Assembly: GCA_947044405.1 (NCBI GenBank)
Contig: CAMRHE010000012.1
Location: 11,300,001 to 11,364,000, forward strand
Reading direction: 5' to 3'
Length of the DNA stretch: 64,000 nt
Origin: Leptodactylus fallax
Lineage: Eukaryota > Chordata > Amphibia > Anura > Leptodactylidae
Shown here piece after piece: positions 1 to 12,000 of the stretch; within the stretch, counting starts at the first letter, position 1; every line of letters begins with the position of its first letter. The notes under the pieces were generated by a model. It had not been told where the DNA came from. It ran no database searches and was given only the letters and a program-made list of their open reading frames with translations. Both the position numbers and the translations under genes were made by a program.

Positions 1-88
1 ATGCAGCAGCACCCAACTTCTGCACAGTCTATGCACAGTAGTGAAGTCGGTAATTGCCGGCTTCACTACTGTACCTGAGCAAATTGCT

Positions 89-297
89 CAGGATCAGTTA
101 GGGCTATAAAGAAGCACTTGGATTCATTTTAAAGATGAGAATCCCAAAGCAGATCTCAATTCCCGACATCATTTTAACAGTGAATCGCTCTGAATCTGTA
201 AGGGCTATCATGATGATCTTGGTATAATTTTAAAGATGAGATCTCATCTTTAAAATCAATCCAGTTGCATCTTTGTGGCCCTAACAGATCCTGAGAT
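89..297. repeat. Inverted-repeat (MITE-like) element
   Basis: 89-140 and 243-297 are long imperfect inverted copies of one another, sharing the CTCAGGATC and TTAAAGATGAG blocks. A perfect 30-bp palindrome sits at 227-256. Small hairpins also occur at 39-72 and 77-93. Family not recognised. Confidence 0.6.
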
Positions 298-1188
298 ATG
301 GGGCTCTAAAGTGTCCTCTCCTGCCTCAGGCAGCATCTTAGAACAAAGGAAGGAGGAGGAGGAGAGGAGATGCAGACTGCAGAGACATTGATAACTCATC
401 ATTGTCTGTGCATAAACTGTAGGTGACCCCAGGGGAGGGGGTAGCATTGACTTCTGAGATATACATACTATACTTTTGCTCTCTCATTGTCACATAGAGG
501 AATAATGTAATACCCCTCTGAGCCTAATCACAGGGGTATTCTTCTGTAATACTGCTCTGAACCTAACCAGGAAGCTTATTGGTGCTGTGACCCAGATGCT
601 TACCATCGTCCAGGTCGCAGCACCAAAAGAGTTACGCCAAACACTTACACAACACATACACAAAGTCACCAATAAAGTTTACATTTTTTCGCTGTCCCTG
701 TCCTGTCCATACCTGATCTTTTAGAGTAAAATACCCCGACCGCCTCTCTAGTGATATCCATTACACGCTAAAATAATATCACTAGCGATGAATGTATAAA
801 ACATTTCTGACAAGCTGCAAAGTTCCGTCAGTCAGATAACACATTTTTATCCATTGAATGTCACCATATAAAATCCTAGTTTTTAACAGTTTTCAGATGG
901 GTGCTTCCAGTAGGTCATCAGACACTCTAACACCAGTAATGATGAACTGCAGGAACTTCAGAGGTTGTGTCCATAATGCGTGAGCAATAAAGCGGACGTG
1001 TTACACGAATCTGAACACGGCCCTAGTTATCACATTAGTTAGGTGTAGGGATTATAATTATTCATTAGAGTTACAATTTTTATAGGGGGATAGAAAATTA
1101 TATTCATATGTAAGCTACTATTTAATTTGCATGCATAGGGTTAAACTGGAGACAGATGGATGGGGACATTAACTGTGGGGGTAGCTGG
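298..1188. other. Unassigned non-coding stretch
   Basis: No gene was recognised; only short shadow reading frames occur. A small hairpin with GGTGCTG/CAGCACC arms lies at about 581-628. Confidence 0.4.
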
Positions 1189-1189
1189 A

Positions 1190-1680
1190 GGGGAACATTA
1201 TATTGTAAGGGGCCACTAGGGAGGCATTATACTGTGTTAGGGCCTCTAATGTGGCATTATAATTTGTCGGGATATTGTCGGGCAAGTCGGGTATTCCTAA
1301 GTGGTGGTGATGGGGGGGCCTAATTATGAAACCATTGCACTGAACCCACCAATGTGTTAAAACAGCCCTGCTAAGGAGAATACTGAGGAAGAACAATAAT
1401 GGGGTATTTTACTGTGTGGGAGCACTAATGTCAGTACCCACAATATAATGTTCCTTAATGCCCCCCTACAGTATAATGCCACATTAGTTGCCCCCCACAC
1501 CATGTAATGCCATATTAGTGCACCCTACACAGTATAATGCCACGTTAGTGCCCCCTGCACAGTATAATACGATGTTTGCTACCCCACACAGTGTAATGCC
1601 ACGTTAGTGCCCCCCTACAGTATAATGCCATGTTAGTCACTATCCGCATAGTATAATGCCACGTTATTCGCCCCCGATCT
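1190..1680. repeat. 30-bp minisatellite (array 1)
   Basis: Degenerate tandem units around AGTATAATGCCACGTTAGTG and CCCCCTACAC, in mixed orientation: the first part reads as the reverse complement. The same unit recurs near 13.0, 21.1, 37.1 and 63.2 kb. Confidence 0.75.
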
Positions 1681-1840
1681 AATCCTTATTTTTCTTGTTT
1701 AAACCTGGGGCGTGTCTTATAGTCAGACTTGCCTTTTTGTCTGAAAAATACCATGAATACTGGATGTGTTCAGCTTGGACTTTTACTTGAAGGCAGATCC
1801 CAGTCAATGGAAATTTACTAAAAGTAGTTGAGTACCCCTA
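1681..1840. repeat. Dispersed repeat segment (copy 1)
   Basis: The segment from TCTGAAAAATAC to TAAAAGTAGTTGAGTACCCC closely matches 23925-24040. Both copies follow minisatellite-type sequence, so they look like parts of one composite repeat. Confidence 0.6.
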
Positions 1841-1849
1841 CTCTATTTG

Positions 1850-2205
1850 CCTCGGCAGCCCATCATGCTTTGTGAACCATCTTGGTATAAAACTGATAGT
1901 GACAACTGATGACAACTTATGACAAGTTTTGGAGTAGAAATTTGTAAAAAAGCCTGATGACAACTGAAGACAAACGCATCAGTTTTGGCATCAGTTGTAA
2001 TTACTAAAGGACAAAAAAACTGATACTGATGCAACTGATAAATGTGAACCTACCCTAAGTGGGTCCTTTATGAGGAAGACATCAACCTGCCTTATCTGTG
2101 TAGAGCTATTCTACTTGCAGAAAACAACTACAATTTGAACAAAAGCTCTACAGGCCTAGTTTCCCCATTCAGTGAAAGCTGCAATTGTTGTTTTATTAAA
2201 TACTT
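1850..2205. other. Probable MITE fragment, otherwise unassigned
   Basis: CAACTGAT/ATCAGTTG motifs are repeated on both strands from 1885 to 2040, suggesting an inverted-repeat element. Nothing coding was recognised. Confidence 0.35.
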
Positions 2206-2275
2206 AGGGGTTCTCCAGGTTTTTTTTTTTGTTTTGTTTTGTTTTAATGGCCTCAGGATAGGCCATAAATATATA

Positions 2276-3823
2276 TACAGGTTCATCTCAATAAATTAGA
2301 ATATCTTTGAAACGTTCATTCATTTCAGTAATTCAGTAATACAATTCATAACCAGCGTCTTCCATGATTGTGTGTCCTACTGAACCAGACTGAGGGACCA
2401 TTTAACCCCTTAATGACCCGGCCATTTTTTGTTTTTGCATTTTCGTTTTTCCCTCCCCACATTTCAAGAGCCATAACTCTTTCATTTTTCAGTTCACAGA
2501 GTCACATGATGGCTTATTGTTTGCGAAACAAATTGTACTTTGTAATGTCACTATTCAATATGCTGTGCAATGTACTGGGAAGCTGGAAAAAAATTGAGAA
2601 TGAGGTGCAATTGGAGAAAAACTGCATTTGCGCCAAATTCATATGGGTTTAATTTTTACACCATTCACTGTGTGGTAAAAATGACATGTTACCTGTATTC
2701 TGCGGGTCAGTACGAACACGGCAATACCAAATTTATATAGTATTTGTAATGTTTTGATACCTTTTAAAAAATTGAAAACTTTGCTAAATAGAAAAAAAAT
2801 TTTACGTCGCCATATTGTGTCACCTGTAACTTTTTCATATTTACATGTATGGAGCTGGGTAAGGCGTCTTTTTATGCGGGACAGCATGACATTTTTATTG
2901 ATACCATTTGGGGAAAGATCTGATGGTTTGATCACTTTTTATTCAATTTTTTATAGGAGACAAAGTGTTGAAAAATTTGGCTATTTGGCCATTTTGATTT
3001 TTTTCCCCGCTACGCCGTTCACCGTATGGGATAAATATTTTAATATTTTAATAGTTCGGGCATTTTGGAGCGCGGGGATACCTAAAGTGTCTATGCTTAC
3101 TTTTGTTTATTTACTTTTATATCTGATCTAGGGAAAGGGGGGTGATTTGAACTTTTGTGTTTTTTTAAATTTTTTCATACTTTTAAAAACTTTTTTTTAT
3201 ACTTTTACTTGTATGATCAGACTCCCTAGGGACCTTGAAACCTAGGGAGTCTGATCGATCATACTATTCACTGCAATACTACTGTATCGCAGTGAATAGC
3301 AAAATGCCTTCACTGCTATTAAACGATGCCTCTGGCATCGTGTAATAGCTATACTTCAATAGGCTCCCGGCTGTCATGGCAACCAAGCGCCGCCCTCCGA
3401 TGACGTTCTGGAGGGCGGCGATGAGGTAGAAATGGCGGCGCCCTTGTCGGCTCCGCAATTTAGACGCCGCGGTCGCATTTGACCGCGGCATCTAAAGGGT
3501 TAACAGCCGCGATCGGTGCAGGCACCGATCGCTGCTGTTAGCTGCGGGTCCTGGCTGTATTATACAGCCGGCACCCGCGGTGTATGGAGAGCGCTCAGCT
3601 CCTGAGCGCTCTCCATACATCTTCATGCGACTCAGGACATACTATTACACCCTGGGTCGTTAAGGGGTTAAAGGCTTAGGAAACCTTGGCAGGTGACACA
3701 CTGAATTTACAATACTAAACTTTTTTACAATATTCAAATTTTCTTAGATTTTGGCTTTCATTACCTGTAATCCATAATCAACATTTACAGAAATAAAACA
3801 CTTGAAATAGAACACTCTGAAAA
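2276..3823. mobile_element. Tc1/mariner-type relic split by a TTAA element
   Basis: The left terminus CAGGTTCATCTCAATAAATT at about 2279 is a Tc1/mariner-style end. Its internal 3' sequence (ATTACCTGTAATCCATAATC) resumes at about 3762, after the nested TTAA element. The right terminus is lost where L1 sequence begins. Confidence 0.55.
2406..3667. mobile_element. Non-autonomous TTAA-target transposon, 1262 bp
   Basis: Flanked by TTAA at 2402-2405 and 3668-3671, with termini CCCCTTAATGACCC and GGGTCGTTAAGGGG. TTAA duplication with CCC-starting ends suggests a piggyBac-like element. It holds internal hairpins (3219-3260, 3590-3625) and no transposase. Fragments of the family recur at 5220-5330, 11790-12000 and 58308-59160. 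Confidence 0.8.
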
Positions 3824-4700
3824 GCTTTTCCCACTCGCCTCCCGCCATTCCTCTATGGTCTCTTTCCTCTTTAATCCTCTCCTCCTGGGGGGGGGGGGGC
3901 TGGGTCCTGATATGGTGCATCCTTGGAGCAGGCTGGGCGTGTTCCACATTGCTGACCTGATTGACCCATCAACCTCGGAGCTCAGGCCCTTTGCTTATTT
4001 TACCTCCAATTTAAATTTGCCGTCTACTGAGTGGCTTTACTATAGGCAGATAGCCCACTTTATAACCACTCTGTTTGGGGCCCCACGGGTGTCTGTCCCT
4101 ACGCTTTTTGAGATTTGTCATGCTGCTACCTCTACAAGGGGCCTGATATCAAGCATCTATCGCATACTTTCTTCTCCTGAGGGACATACTCCCCCCATCC
4201 ACAAATACATGGTCAGGTGGACAGAGGCTTTGGGTAGACAGATCTCCCCAGCGCAATGGCAGATCATATGGTCCCGGCCGGTCAAATCGTCCACATGTAT
4301 TGCATTCCGTGAAACTCAGTATAAGCTGTTGATGTTTTGGTATCACACTCCGGTCCTCTTACATACCCTCAACCCCAGTTTCCCTAAGATCTGTTGGAGA
4401 TGTCTCTCCAGGGAGGGTATATAATATCACATTTTTTGGAACTGCCCCTTGATTCGTGCTTTTTGGACAGAGGTCAAGGATCTAACTGATGAGCTCTTTC
4501 TCCAGGGTGTCCAGCTGGATCCTCTTATTTATCTGCTCAACTTGCCTCCTCAACACCTTGGTAGAAAGACTTCTAAACTCTTCTTGTATCTGTGTACCAG
4601 TGCTAAAACACTTGTGGCCCTAAACTGGAAGAGCATACATCCTCCTACTGGCCCTGGTGGCGCGTATCAAGGATGTGCGCAGTCTTGAGTATCTTACTGC
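3824..4700 (+). mobile_element. LINE L1-clade ORF2 3' fragment
   Basis: The translation gives an L1 ORF2 C-terminal region (QWQIIWSRPVKSSTC, KLLMFWYHTPVLLHTLNP) and a terminal zinc-knuckle-like CWRCLS...H..W.C. A stop codon lies after REGI, so it is dead. It is 5'-truncated. Its nearest relatives in the window are at 40264 and 41180. Confidence 0.8.
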
Positions 4701-4709
4701 TACGCTTAA

Positions 4710-4938
4710 CACTGCAGCTCAGCTCCCACTGACTTCAATGGAAGCTGAGCTGCAGGGCAGGCTCTGGGATGCTATATAGCGGACGGAGCTTTCTGCTTCC
4801 GGATCCGCATTGTGAACTATATTGATGCCAGAAGCGGCTCTGTGTTGGCTTCGTTTTGACCCCCTATCAATCAAATATATATTTATGGCCTATCCTCAGG
4901 ATTGGCCATAAAATATAAGCCCAGACAACCCCTTTAAA
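4710..4938. repeat. Right half of a TTAA-flanked MITE
   Basis: It contains GGCCTATCCTCAGGATTGGCC and ends ACAACCCCTTTAA, as in the other TTAA MITEs here. The left half is missing, apparently lost at the L1 boundary. Confidence 0.55.
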
Positions 4939-5334
4939 GGAGTTCACCACTTTCTAGTGTATGGAAAGAGGTTATCAGACCCAGAGTGCTTTACACGCCA
5001 GCAATGCACTAATCCACACCCAGCACACTGGCTCATAACACACACAACGCTGTAATTTTATACATTACAATGGGGATGAATTACTTTAGATGTCTCTACA
5101 GACCACTGAAATGGCAAAAGTGTGTTATACCAGTGACTGTAGCCCCATGTTGCGAAAACACCACAGCAAAAAACGTTGAGTTTTACAATACCTGTACAGT
5201 AATTTGTAGCCTGGGCATTTTTGAACACAGCGCTACCTAGTTTTTGTGTATCTTACTTTATTTATTTCTATATCTGATCTAGGGAAGGAGGGGTGATTTA
5301 AACATTTAATATTAAAAAAATAAATAATAAAATA

Positions 5335-5336
<2 letters not shown>
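4939..5336. other. Unassigned stretch with a TTAA-element fragment
   Basis: 4939-5219 has no recognised content. 5220-5330 matches 3057-3170 of the 1262-bp TTAA element (ATATCTGATCTAGGGAA). Confidence 0.45.

Positions 5337-5385
<49 letters not shown>
5337..5385. repeat. TA microsatellite
   Basis: About 24 TA units adjoin the Tc1 left end. The transposon probably used one of these TA dinucleotides as its target. Confidence 0.9.
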
Positions 5386-5388
<3 letters not shown>

Positions 5389-6911
5389 TGGGGAAAAAAA
5401 AGTATTTAGTCAGCCACCAATTGTGCAAGTTCTCCCACTTAAAAAGATGAGAGAGGCCTGTAATTGACATCATAGGTAGACCTCAACTATGAGAGACAAA
5501 ATGAGAAAACAAATCCAGAAAATCACATTTTCTGATTTTTAAAGAATTTATTTGCAAATTATGGTGGAAAATAAATATTTGGTCAATAACAAAAGTTCAT
5601 CTCAATACTTTGTTATATATCCTTTGTTGGCAATGACAGAGGTCAAACGTTTTCTGTAAGTCTTCACAAGGTTGGCACACACTGTTGCTGGTATGTTGGT
5701 CCATTCCTCCATGCAGATCTCCTCTAGAGCAGTGATGTTTTGGGGCTGTTGCTGGGCAACACGGACTTTCAACTCCCTCTAAAGGTTTTCTATGGGGTTG
5801 AGATCTGGAGACTGGCTAGGCTACTCCAGGACATTGAAATGCTTCTTACGAAGCCACTCCTTCGTTGCCCTAGCGGTGTGCTTGGGATCATTGTCATGCT
5901 GAAAGACCCAGCCACGTTTCATGTTCAATGCCCTTATTATTATTATTATTATGCTTGCTTTTATAGCGCCATCATATTCCGCAGCGCTTTACAGTCATTG
6001 ACAGTCACTGTCCCATATAGGGCTCACAATCTACATTCCCTATCAGTATGTCTTTGCTGATGGAAGGAGGTTTGCACTCAAAATCTCACGATACATGGCC
6101 CCATTCATTCTTTCATGTACATGGATCAGTCGTCCTGGTCCCTTTGCAGAGAAAGAGCCCCAAAGCATGATGTTGCCACCCCCATGCTTCACAGTAGGTA
6201 TGGTGTTCTTTGGATGCAACTCAGCATTCACTCTCCTCCAAACACGACAAGTTGTGTTTCTACCAAACAGTTCTACTTTGGTTTCATCTGACCATATGAC
6301 ATTCTCCCAATACTCTTCTGGAACATCCAAATGCTCTCTAGCAAACATCAGACGGGCCCGAATATGTACTGGCTTAAGCAGGGGGACATGTCTGGCACTG
6401 CAGGATTTGAGTCCCTGGCGGCGTAGTGTGTTACTGATGGTAGCTTTTGTTACGTTAATCCCAGCTTTCCTCAAATCATTCACTAGGTCCACCCGTGTGG
6501 TTCTGGGATTTTTGCTCACCGTTCTTGTGATCATTTTGACCCCACGGGGTGAGATCTTGCGTGGAGCCCCTGATGGAGGGAGATTATCAGTGGTCTTGTA
6601 TGTCTTCCATTTTCTAATTATGCTCCCACAGTTGATTTCTTCACACCAAGCTGCTTGCCTATTGCAGATTCAGTCTTCTCAGCCTGGTGCAGGGCTACAA
6701 TTTTGTTTCTGGTGTCCTTCCACAGCTCTTTGGTCTTCACCATAGTGGAGTTTGGAGTGTGACTGTTTGAGGTTGTGGACAGGTGTCTTTTATACTGATA
6801 ACAATGTCAAACAGGAGCCATTACTACAGGTAATGAGTGGAGGACAGAGGAGCCTTTTAAAGAAGTTACAGGTCTGTGAGAGCCAGAAATCTTACTTGTT
6901 TGTAGGTGACC
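5386..6911 (-). mobile_element. Tc1 transposon A, degenerate and interrupted
   Basis: The left terminus starts CAGTGGGG. A minus-strand transposase relic at about 6043-6534 shows [13 protein letters not shown] (first catalytic Asp), [20 protein letters not shown] and [16 protein letters not shown] tail interrupts it at 5934-6053, and at 6911 the element stops abruptly at DIRS sequence. The expected right terminus was not found beyond the DIRS element. Element B (16517-17386) preserves the missing end. Confidence 0.85.
5934..6053 (-). mobile_element. SINE tail insertion (V-SINE/L2-type 3' end)
   Basis: On the minus strand it runs from ATTGTGAGCCC through GTAAAGCGCTGCGGAATATG to a TAA-repeat tail. 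It splits the Tc1 transposase; the flanks ATGCCCTT and ATGTCTTT look like a diverged target duplication. The sequence matches the L2-like tail of tRNA-headed vertebrate SINEs. Confidence 0.65.
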
Positions 6912-7302
6912 AAATCGTTGATTGTAATGTCAATCTGTATTCCCTTAGTCCGGACAGCAGCACAATATGGGGTATCTCTGCCCCTGTGTGTTGTTTAGGA
7001 CAGGTGGAACCTTTAATTAGCACCAAAAAGGTGCCTCCTACTAGCCCTATAAGAGGGCACAAGAGACCTCCCTCCACTGTGTAAATGATAAAGTAACAGG
7101 AAACAAGCTTCTAGGGAGGGAAGCCTTGTGCTGCTGTCAGGACTAAGGGAATACAGATTGACATTACAATCAACGATTCCCCTTACGTCCGAAAGCAGCA
7201 CAATATGGGGAGATAGCAAGTAATTCCCCTAGGGAGGGTTTCCTCGCCTTACAACGTCAAGGACTGACTGACCAAAGGCAGTTGTCCAGAAACTGCGGAG
7301 GT

Positions 7303-8235
7303 CTAATGATAATGTTTAACAAAAGGTCAACTGAGATGACCATGATGCAGCCGCACAAATCTGGTCCAATGGTAAGGACCGATACTCAGCCGAAGAAGTC
7401 GACACAGCCCTGGTCGAGTGGCCGTAGAAAGACTGGAGGGAGTAACTCCTGAATAAGAAAGGAAGACTTAGTTGTCTCCTTGATCCATGTGGATAGAGTA
7501 GGCTTGGAAGCCTTGAGGCCTCTGTTTTTACCCTGCATATCGATTAGTAGGCTTTCGGCCTTCTTAAGCGGTTGAGTGTGGGATAGGTAAATCCGCAGAC
7601 ACCTTACCACATCTAAGGTGTGGAGCTTTTCTTCCTCCTCAGAGGTTGGAGTGGGGAAAAAAACACAGGTAACGAAATTAGCAGATTGCTATTATAGTAT
7701 GAGGGGACCTTAGGGTTAAACCCAGGCAAACCTAAGGTGCACCCTATCTGCAAAAAACAAATGTACGGCCCTCTAGAAGAGAGAGCCTGAAGTTCCCCTA
7801 CTCTTTTGGCAGATATAATAACCAACAAAAGTGGTTTGGTAAGTTAAATATTTTAGCTCCGTAGTCTCCAAGGGTTCAAATGGAGGACCGCACAGGCCTG
7901 CAAGGACTACTGCAAGGTCCCACTGGGGAACTGGAGATGATACTGAGGGCTTTAGCCTCATTGCCCCTTTAAGGAACCTTGCAGCCATAGGATCCTGAGA
8001 CAGACATCTGTTCAAATGAGTGGAGAGGGCCACAATCTGCACTTTCAAAGTGGCAGGGGCAAGGCCCTTATCCCAACCGTCCTGAAGAAAAATTTAAAAT
8101 ATCAGCCGTAGAAGGTTCTAGATTATTATTACCCTTCTTGGAGCACCACTCCATGAAAATCTTGGCTGTCCTCTGATAGCTTTTATTGGCAGAGTCTTCT
8201 CTTGCAGAAGAAAGGGTCTTCAGGACGGCCTCTAA
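7303..8235 (-). pseudogene. DIRS tyrosine recombinase relic
   Basis: The N-terminal part reads RTAKIFMEWCSKKGNNNLEP. The ISAKRVGELQAL block carries the first catalytic Arg. Later KASKPTLSTWIKETT, then a terminal FVKHYH before the stop at 7303, with the candidate nucleophilic Tyr codon at 7309-7311. The frame is broken several times. Confidence 0.7.
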
Positions 8236-8699
8236 CAGTCCTCTATCCTGCTGTAGGGACTGCTCAACCTCCAGGCTGACAGGTTGAATTTCCAGAGATC
8301 CTGGCACTTCAGAGATCCTTGGGAAACCAGGTTCTGGATGGGGGGAAGCCTCCAATATATCCCTCGACTCATCTCCATGAGTTGGGAAAACCAAGCTCTT
8401 TTTGGCCAGAATGGAATGATGGCTATCACAGAGACTTGGTCCTGTCTGATTTTCATCAATACCTTCGGTATCGTTGGAACTGGAGGGAAGATGTATGCCA
8501 GCCTGGACCTCCAAGGGATGGACAGGGCATCCACTGCCAAGGGATTGTCCTCCTGGTAAAGGGAACAGAACGTCTCCACCTTGGCGTTGAGTCGGGTTGC
8601 CATGAGGTCTATTTCTGGAAGACCCCACTTCAGGGTAATCTGATGAAAGACTTCTGGATTGAGTGTCCATTCTCCTGATACAGCATGACCCCGATCTCA

Positions 8700-10175
8700 A
8701 CCGATCTGCTACTATGTTCAGGGAGCCCTTGATGTGAACTGCGGATAAATGGGTTAGATTTTTCTCTGCCCATGTAAATATCAGATCTGCCTCCCTGAGG
8801 AGGGTTGGTGATCTGGTGCCTCCCTGTCTGTTCACGTACAGCACTATGGTCATGTTGTCTGACCGGATTTTGACTGCTCTTCCCTTGAGAAGAGGCGAGA
8901 AATGGAGTAAGGCACGATATACGGCTCTGAGCTCCTTCCAGTTGGACGAAGTCCTTCTTTCTGGAGCGCTCCAGACTCCCTTTATAGAGTTTTCGTCCAA
9001 ATGGGCTCCCCATCCCGAGAGGGATGCATCAGTAGTCAACAGGGTCCAAGAAGGTTGGACCGTGGACCTTCTGTCTTTCAGGTGCAAACACCACTTGAAG
9101 GAAAGACGAGTCCTTGGGGAGAGTCGAATCTTCTTGTTGAGTGTAAGAAGGGAGCGATCCCAAGCCTCTAGTAACGCCTTCTGGAGGGGGCGTAAGTGCC
9201 ACAAGGCCCATGGGACTGCCTCCACTGAGGAAGATATCAAGCCCAGGATCTTCATCAATGTTCTGATGGAGGCTATCGGCTTTGAAGAGGTGCCGGACTG
9301 CCGCGACCAGCTTCTCCTTCCTTGCTGGTGTCAAGGAGATTTGCAGGCGGACTGAATCTAGGAAGTAGCAGAGGAACTTCCTTCGGGTTGAAGGGATCGT
9401 TTTTGACTTCTCCCAGATTATAAGCCATCACAGATTCTGAGGGCTGTCTGTAGGTACTGGAGCAGAACAGACTCTGACTGGGCCTTTATCAACCAGTCGT
9501 CTAGATAAGGCACCAAGAATATCCCCTGAAGCCTGAGGGCGGCCGTTATGGGGGCCACTACCTTTGTAAAGGTGTGGAAAGCAGAGGGGATCCCGAAGGG
9601 TAGTGCTGTGAATTGAAAGTGCTCCCTGTGGCCGGAAACTACTTATGGCAATCCTTAGAAAAAACCTTCTGTGTGGAGGTAAATAGAAATATGCAAATAG
9701 GCGTCTTTTATATCCAAAGTCACAAAAAACATCGCCTTGGAGGTGAAAGGTGGTGACAGACTTTATGGTTTCCCTATGGAAGCGCTTCTTTTTGATGAAG
9801 TGGTTGAGGTACCTTAAGTCTATGATCATTCTCCACTTGTCTGCCGGTTTTGGCATCAGGAAGACCGGAGAATAGACACTGGATCCTTCTTCTAGAGAAG
9901 AGACTTCCACCAGGGCTCCCTTGTGAATGTACTCTCGGATGGAGCATTCCAAAGTAGTCTGCTGCATTGTAGGAAGGCTGCGAGTTAACACAAACCGATC
10001 CTGAAGAGGACGGAGGAACTCGACTGCATGACCTCTTTGGATTACTTACCGGACCCATGGGTCCCGAATTTTTTCCTGCCAGCAGTTGAGAAAGTGGGAG
10101 ACACGACCTCCGACAGAAATCTCGGCCACAGAAACTGCTTCTGATGTCAAAAGCTAGGCTTGACTTTTTTATCAT
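8700..10175 (-). pseudogene. DIRS reverse transcriptase-RNase H relic
   Basis: RT: WRMIIDLRYLNHFIKKKRFH near 9800, then the catalytic YLDD at 9496-9507 (PYLDDWLIKAQS). RNase H: LLTTDASLSGWGAHLDE and IRSDNMTIVLYVNRQGG near 8820-9040. The parts lie in different frames, so no full-length enzyme is encoded. Confidence 0.8.
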
Positions 10176-10199
10176 CAGACTTCGGGAATCTCCGGCCGG

Positions 10200-11368
10200 C
10201 GCCTCTAGGAATAACTAGAGCCTCTCTGGGACTGCCGTCCACGACGAGGTGGATAGCCTCTACCACGGCCAGAGCCAGACCTACCTCTGAAGGCCTGGGG
10301 TAAAGTTTTACCCATCTTGTCAGCCAAGCCCTCTAGGATCTCGTCTAGGGCACAGCCAAAGACTCTACCTGGCTCAAAGGGTAATGAGCACAAATTATAC
10401 TTTGAGGGGAAAACAGCTCTCCAAGGTCTTTAACATAGAGGTCTTCCTGCTGCAGTGTTCTTGGTAAGTGCCAGAGATTTGGCCGCCAGGCTTCCGTTAA
10501 ATATTCAGCTGCCAGGGAAACCGAGCCTAGAAACCCTAGCAGCTCGTCTCTGGAGACTCCAGAGTCGATGTCCCTTTTGAGGTGGATCAGGTCAGTATAT
10601 AATTTAGCTGACACTTCACAAGACGCAACCGCCACAGCGGTCTTGGGCGAGGCAGCTGAATAAGCCTTCTAGAAGGTATTTTCGAAGCGCCTGTCCATGG
10701 CGTCGTGCAGATTTGCTCCATCATCTGATGGTACCTTAGTGCGGCAGGACAATTTAGCCACCGCCATATCCACCTTGGAGGAGGACTCCATTGATCCCAT
10801 TGAACAACTGGGAATAAAGAGCTGAACCTCCTAGGAACCACAAGAGGTTTTTCAGGACATCTCCACTCTGAGGACATTAATTTTTGTAATGTCTGGTCCA
10901 CTTGGAAGACCCTAGGCCCTCTATAGGTGGACGCGGAGGCTTCCCCATCAACATCACTATCCTTAGACCGGATGGACTTCAGCAGCCGGCTTAATTTTTC
11001 GAGTGGGAAGCACGGCCTGCTGGGATCTTCAGTGGAATCGTCAGATGAGAGTGTCTCGTCCACTATCTGATAATCTTCATCAGAGATCCGTAAGGAAGAT
11101 TGTGTCTCAATCTGCGGTCTCTTGGCAAACTGGGCGATGGAAGAACGGATCTCCTTAGAGACTCCTCCATATAGTCCTTTACCCAAGTAACAACCTCTCT
11201 TATAGAAGGTACTTCGGGCGGAGGTCCGCGACACTGGTGACAGCGGGTAAAATCATAGCCGTCAGGTAAAGGCTTTTTGATATTGCAATCCAAACACGTT
11301 AGGTGTTCAAATTTAGAGGACTTTCTCCTCCTAAGCCAATCGCCGTTACGTGATGCAGAAGATGACAT
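10200..11368 (-). pseudogene. DIRS gag-like ORF relic
   Basis: It starts MSSSASRNGDWLRRRKSSK, with a CxxC-x(n)-CxxC zinc-binding pattern (LTCLDC, RCHQC), as in DIRS first ORFs. It continues in several frames to about 10200 (ELLGFLGSVSLAAEYLTEAW). Broken by frameshifts. Confidence 0.7.
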
Positions 11369-11463
11369 CTGAAACATCAAACAGCCACGTGACACTGAAA
11401 AAAGGAAGATTGCCAAGCATCGCATAAAAAACCAAGGGGTACCTTACTTTTTTTTTTTTTTTT

Positions 11464-12000
11464 TAAATCGGTCACTTGAAGAGAGAAAAAAAACCGTCAG
11501 AAAAAAAAACAGCCACCGCAAACCACAGCAGAGGAGCTAGAAACCACTCACTCAACAAATAAAGGACTGCAGACCTTTTAAATGTAATCCAGCAGCGAGG
11601 GGAGTAAGCCAACATAGAAACATTTATACAGCACCAAAACAAGTCAAACGCCATAATGGAACATAGAGGAGCATAAGGCTAAGCCAGAGGCTCAAAATAC
11701 AAGCAGCAAAAATCAATTCTATATTTTGCCTTTAAATTTTCAATTTCCAAAGGTGGCTACTTTGAAGAACCTAGAATCTCCATATACACACACATTTTTT
11801 TAAAACTTTGTTTATTTATAACTTTTTGAACTTTACAGAGTGTGATCACTAATACAATACACTGAAATGCTAATACATTGCAATGTATTGTAAAATGCCT
11901 ATTACAGGCTGTCTAGTATGCTAACAAGCCTTGGAGCCTTCAATAGCCTTCTGGCTGTCAGAGCAACTGATTCTGAGGGTTAATGAGGAATTGCCTATGT
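11464..12000. other. Repeat debris between DIRS and the protease gene
   Basis: 11464-11690 may be DIRS 5' sequence. 11745-11790 (AGGTGGCTACTTTGAAGAA) resembles a Tc1-type 3' fragment. 11790-12000 is related to the interior of the TTAA element at 2406. The protease 3' UTR probably runs into this region. Confidence 0.4.

Larger units (their letters stand above)
6912..11460 (-). mobile_element. DIRS-type tyrosine-recombinase retrotransposon, degenerate
   Basis: Minus-strand remnants run in DIRS order: gag, RT, RNase H, tyrosine recombinase. The 3' end (6912) carries an inverted terminal repeat. About 48 bp of it reappear inverted at 7130-7177, the layout expected of a right ITR plus internal complementary region. 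Frameshifts and stops break every ORF. The 5' boundary is uncertain (11450-11700) and no matching left ITR was found there, so the element is probably 5'-truncated. Confidence 0.85.

Noticed and set aside
2368..3131. Phe-rich frames of 94 and 125 codons
   Set aside because: They fall within the non-autonomous TTAA transposon and mirror open frames on the other strand; AT-rich composition explains them.
6095..6745. 216-codon plus-strand reading frame
   Set aside because: It is the antisense shadow of the Tc1 A transposase on the minus strand.
8284..9355. Plus-strand frames opposite the DIRS element
   Set aside because: Antisense shadows of the RT-RNase H region, which has clear motifs on the minus strand.
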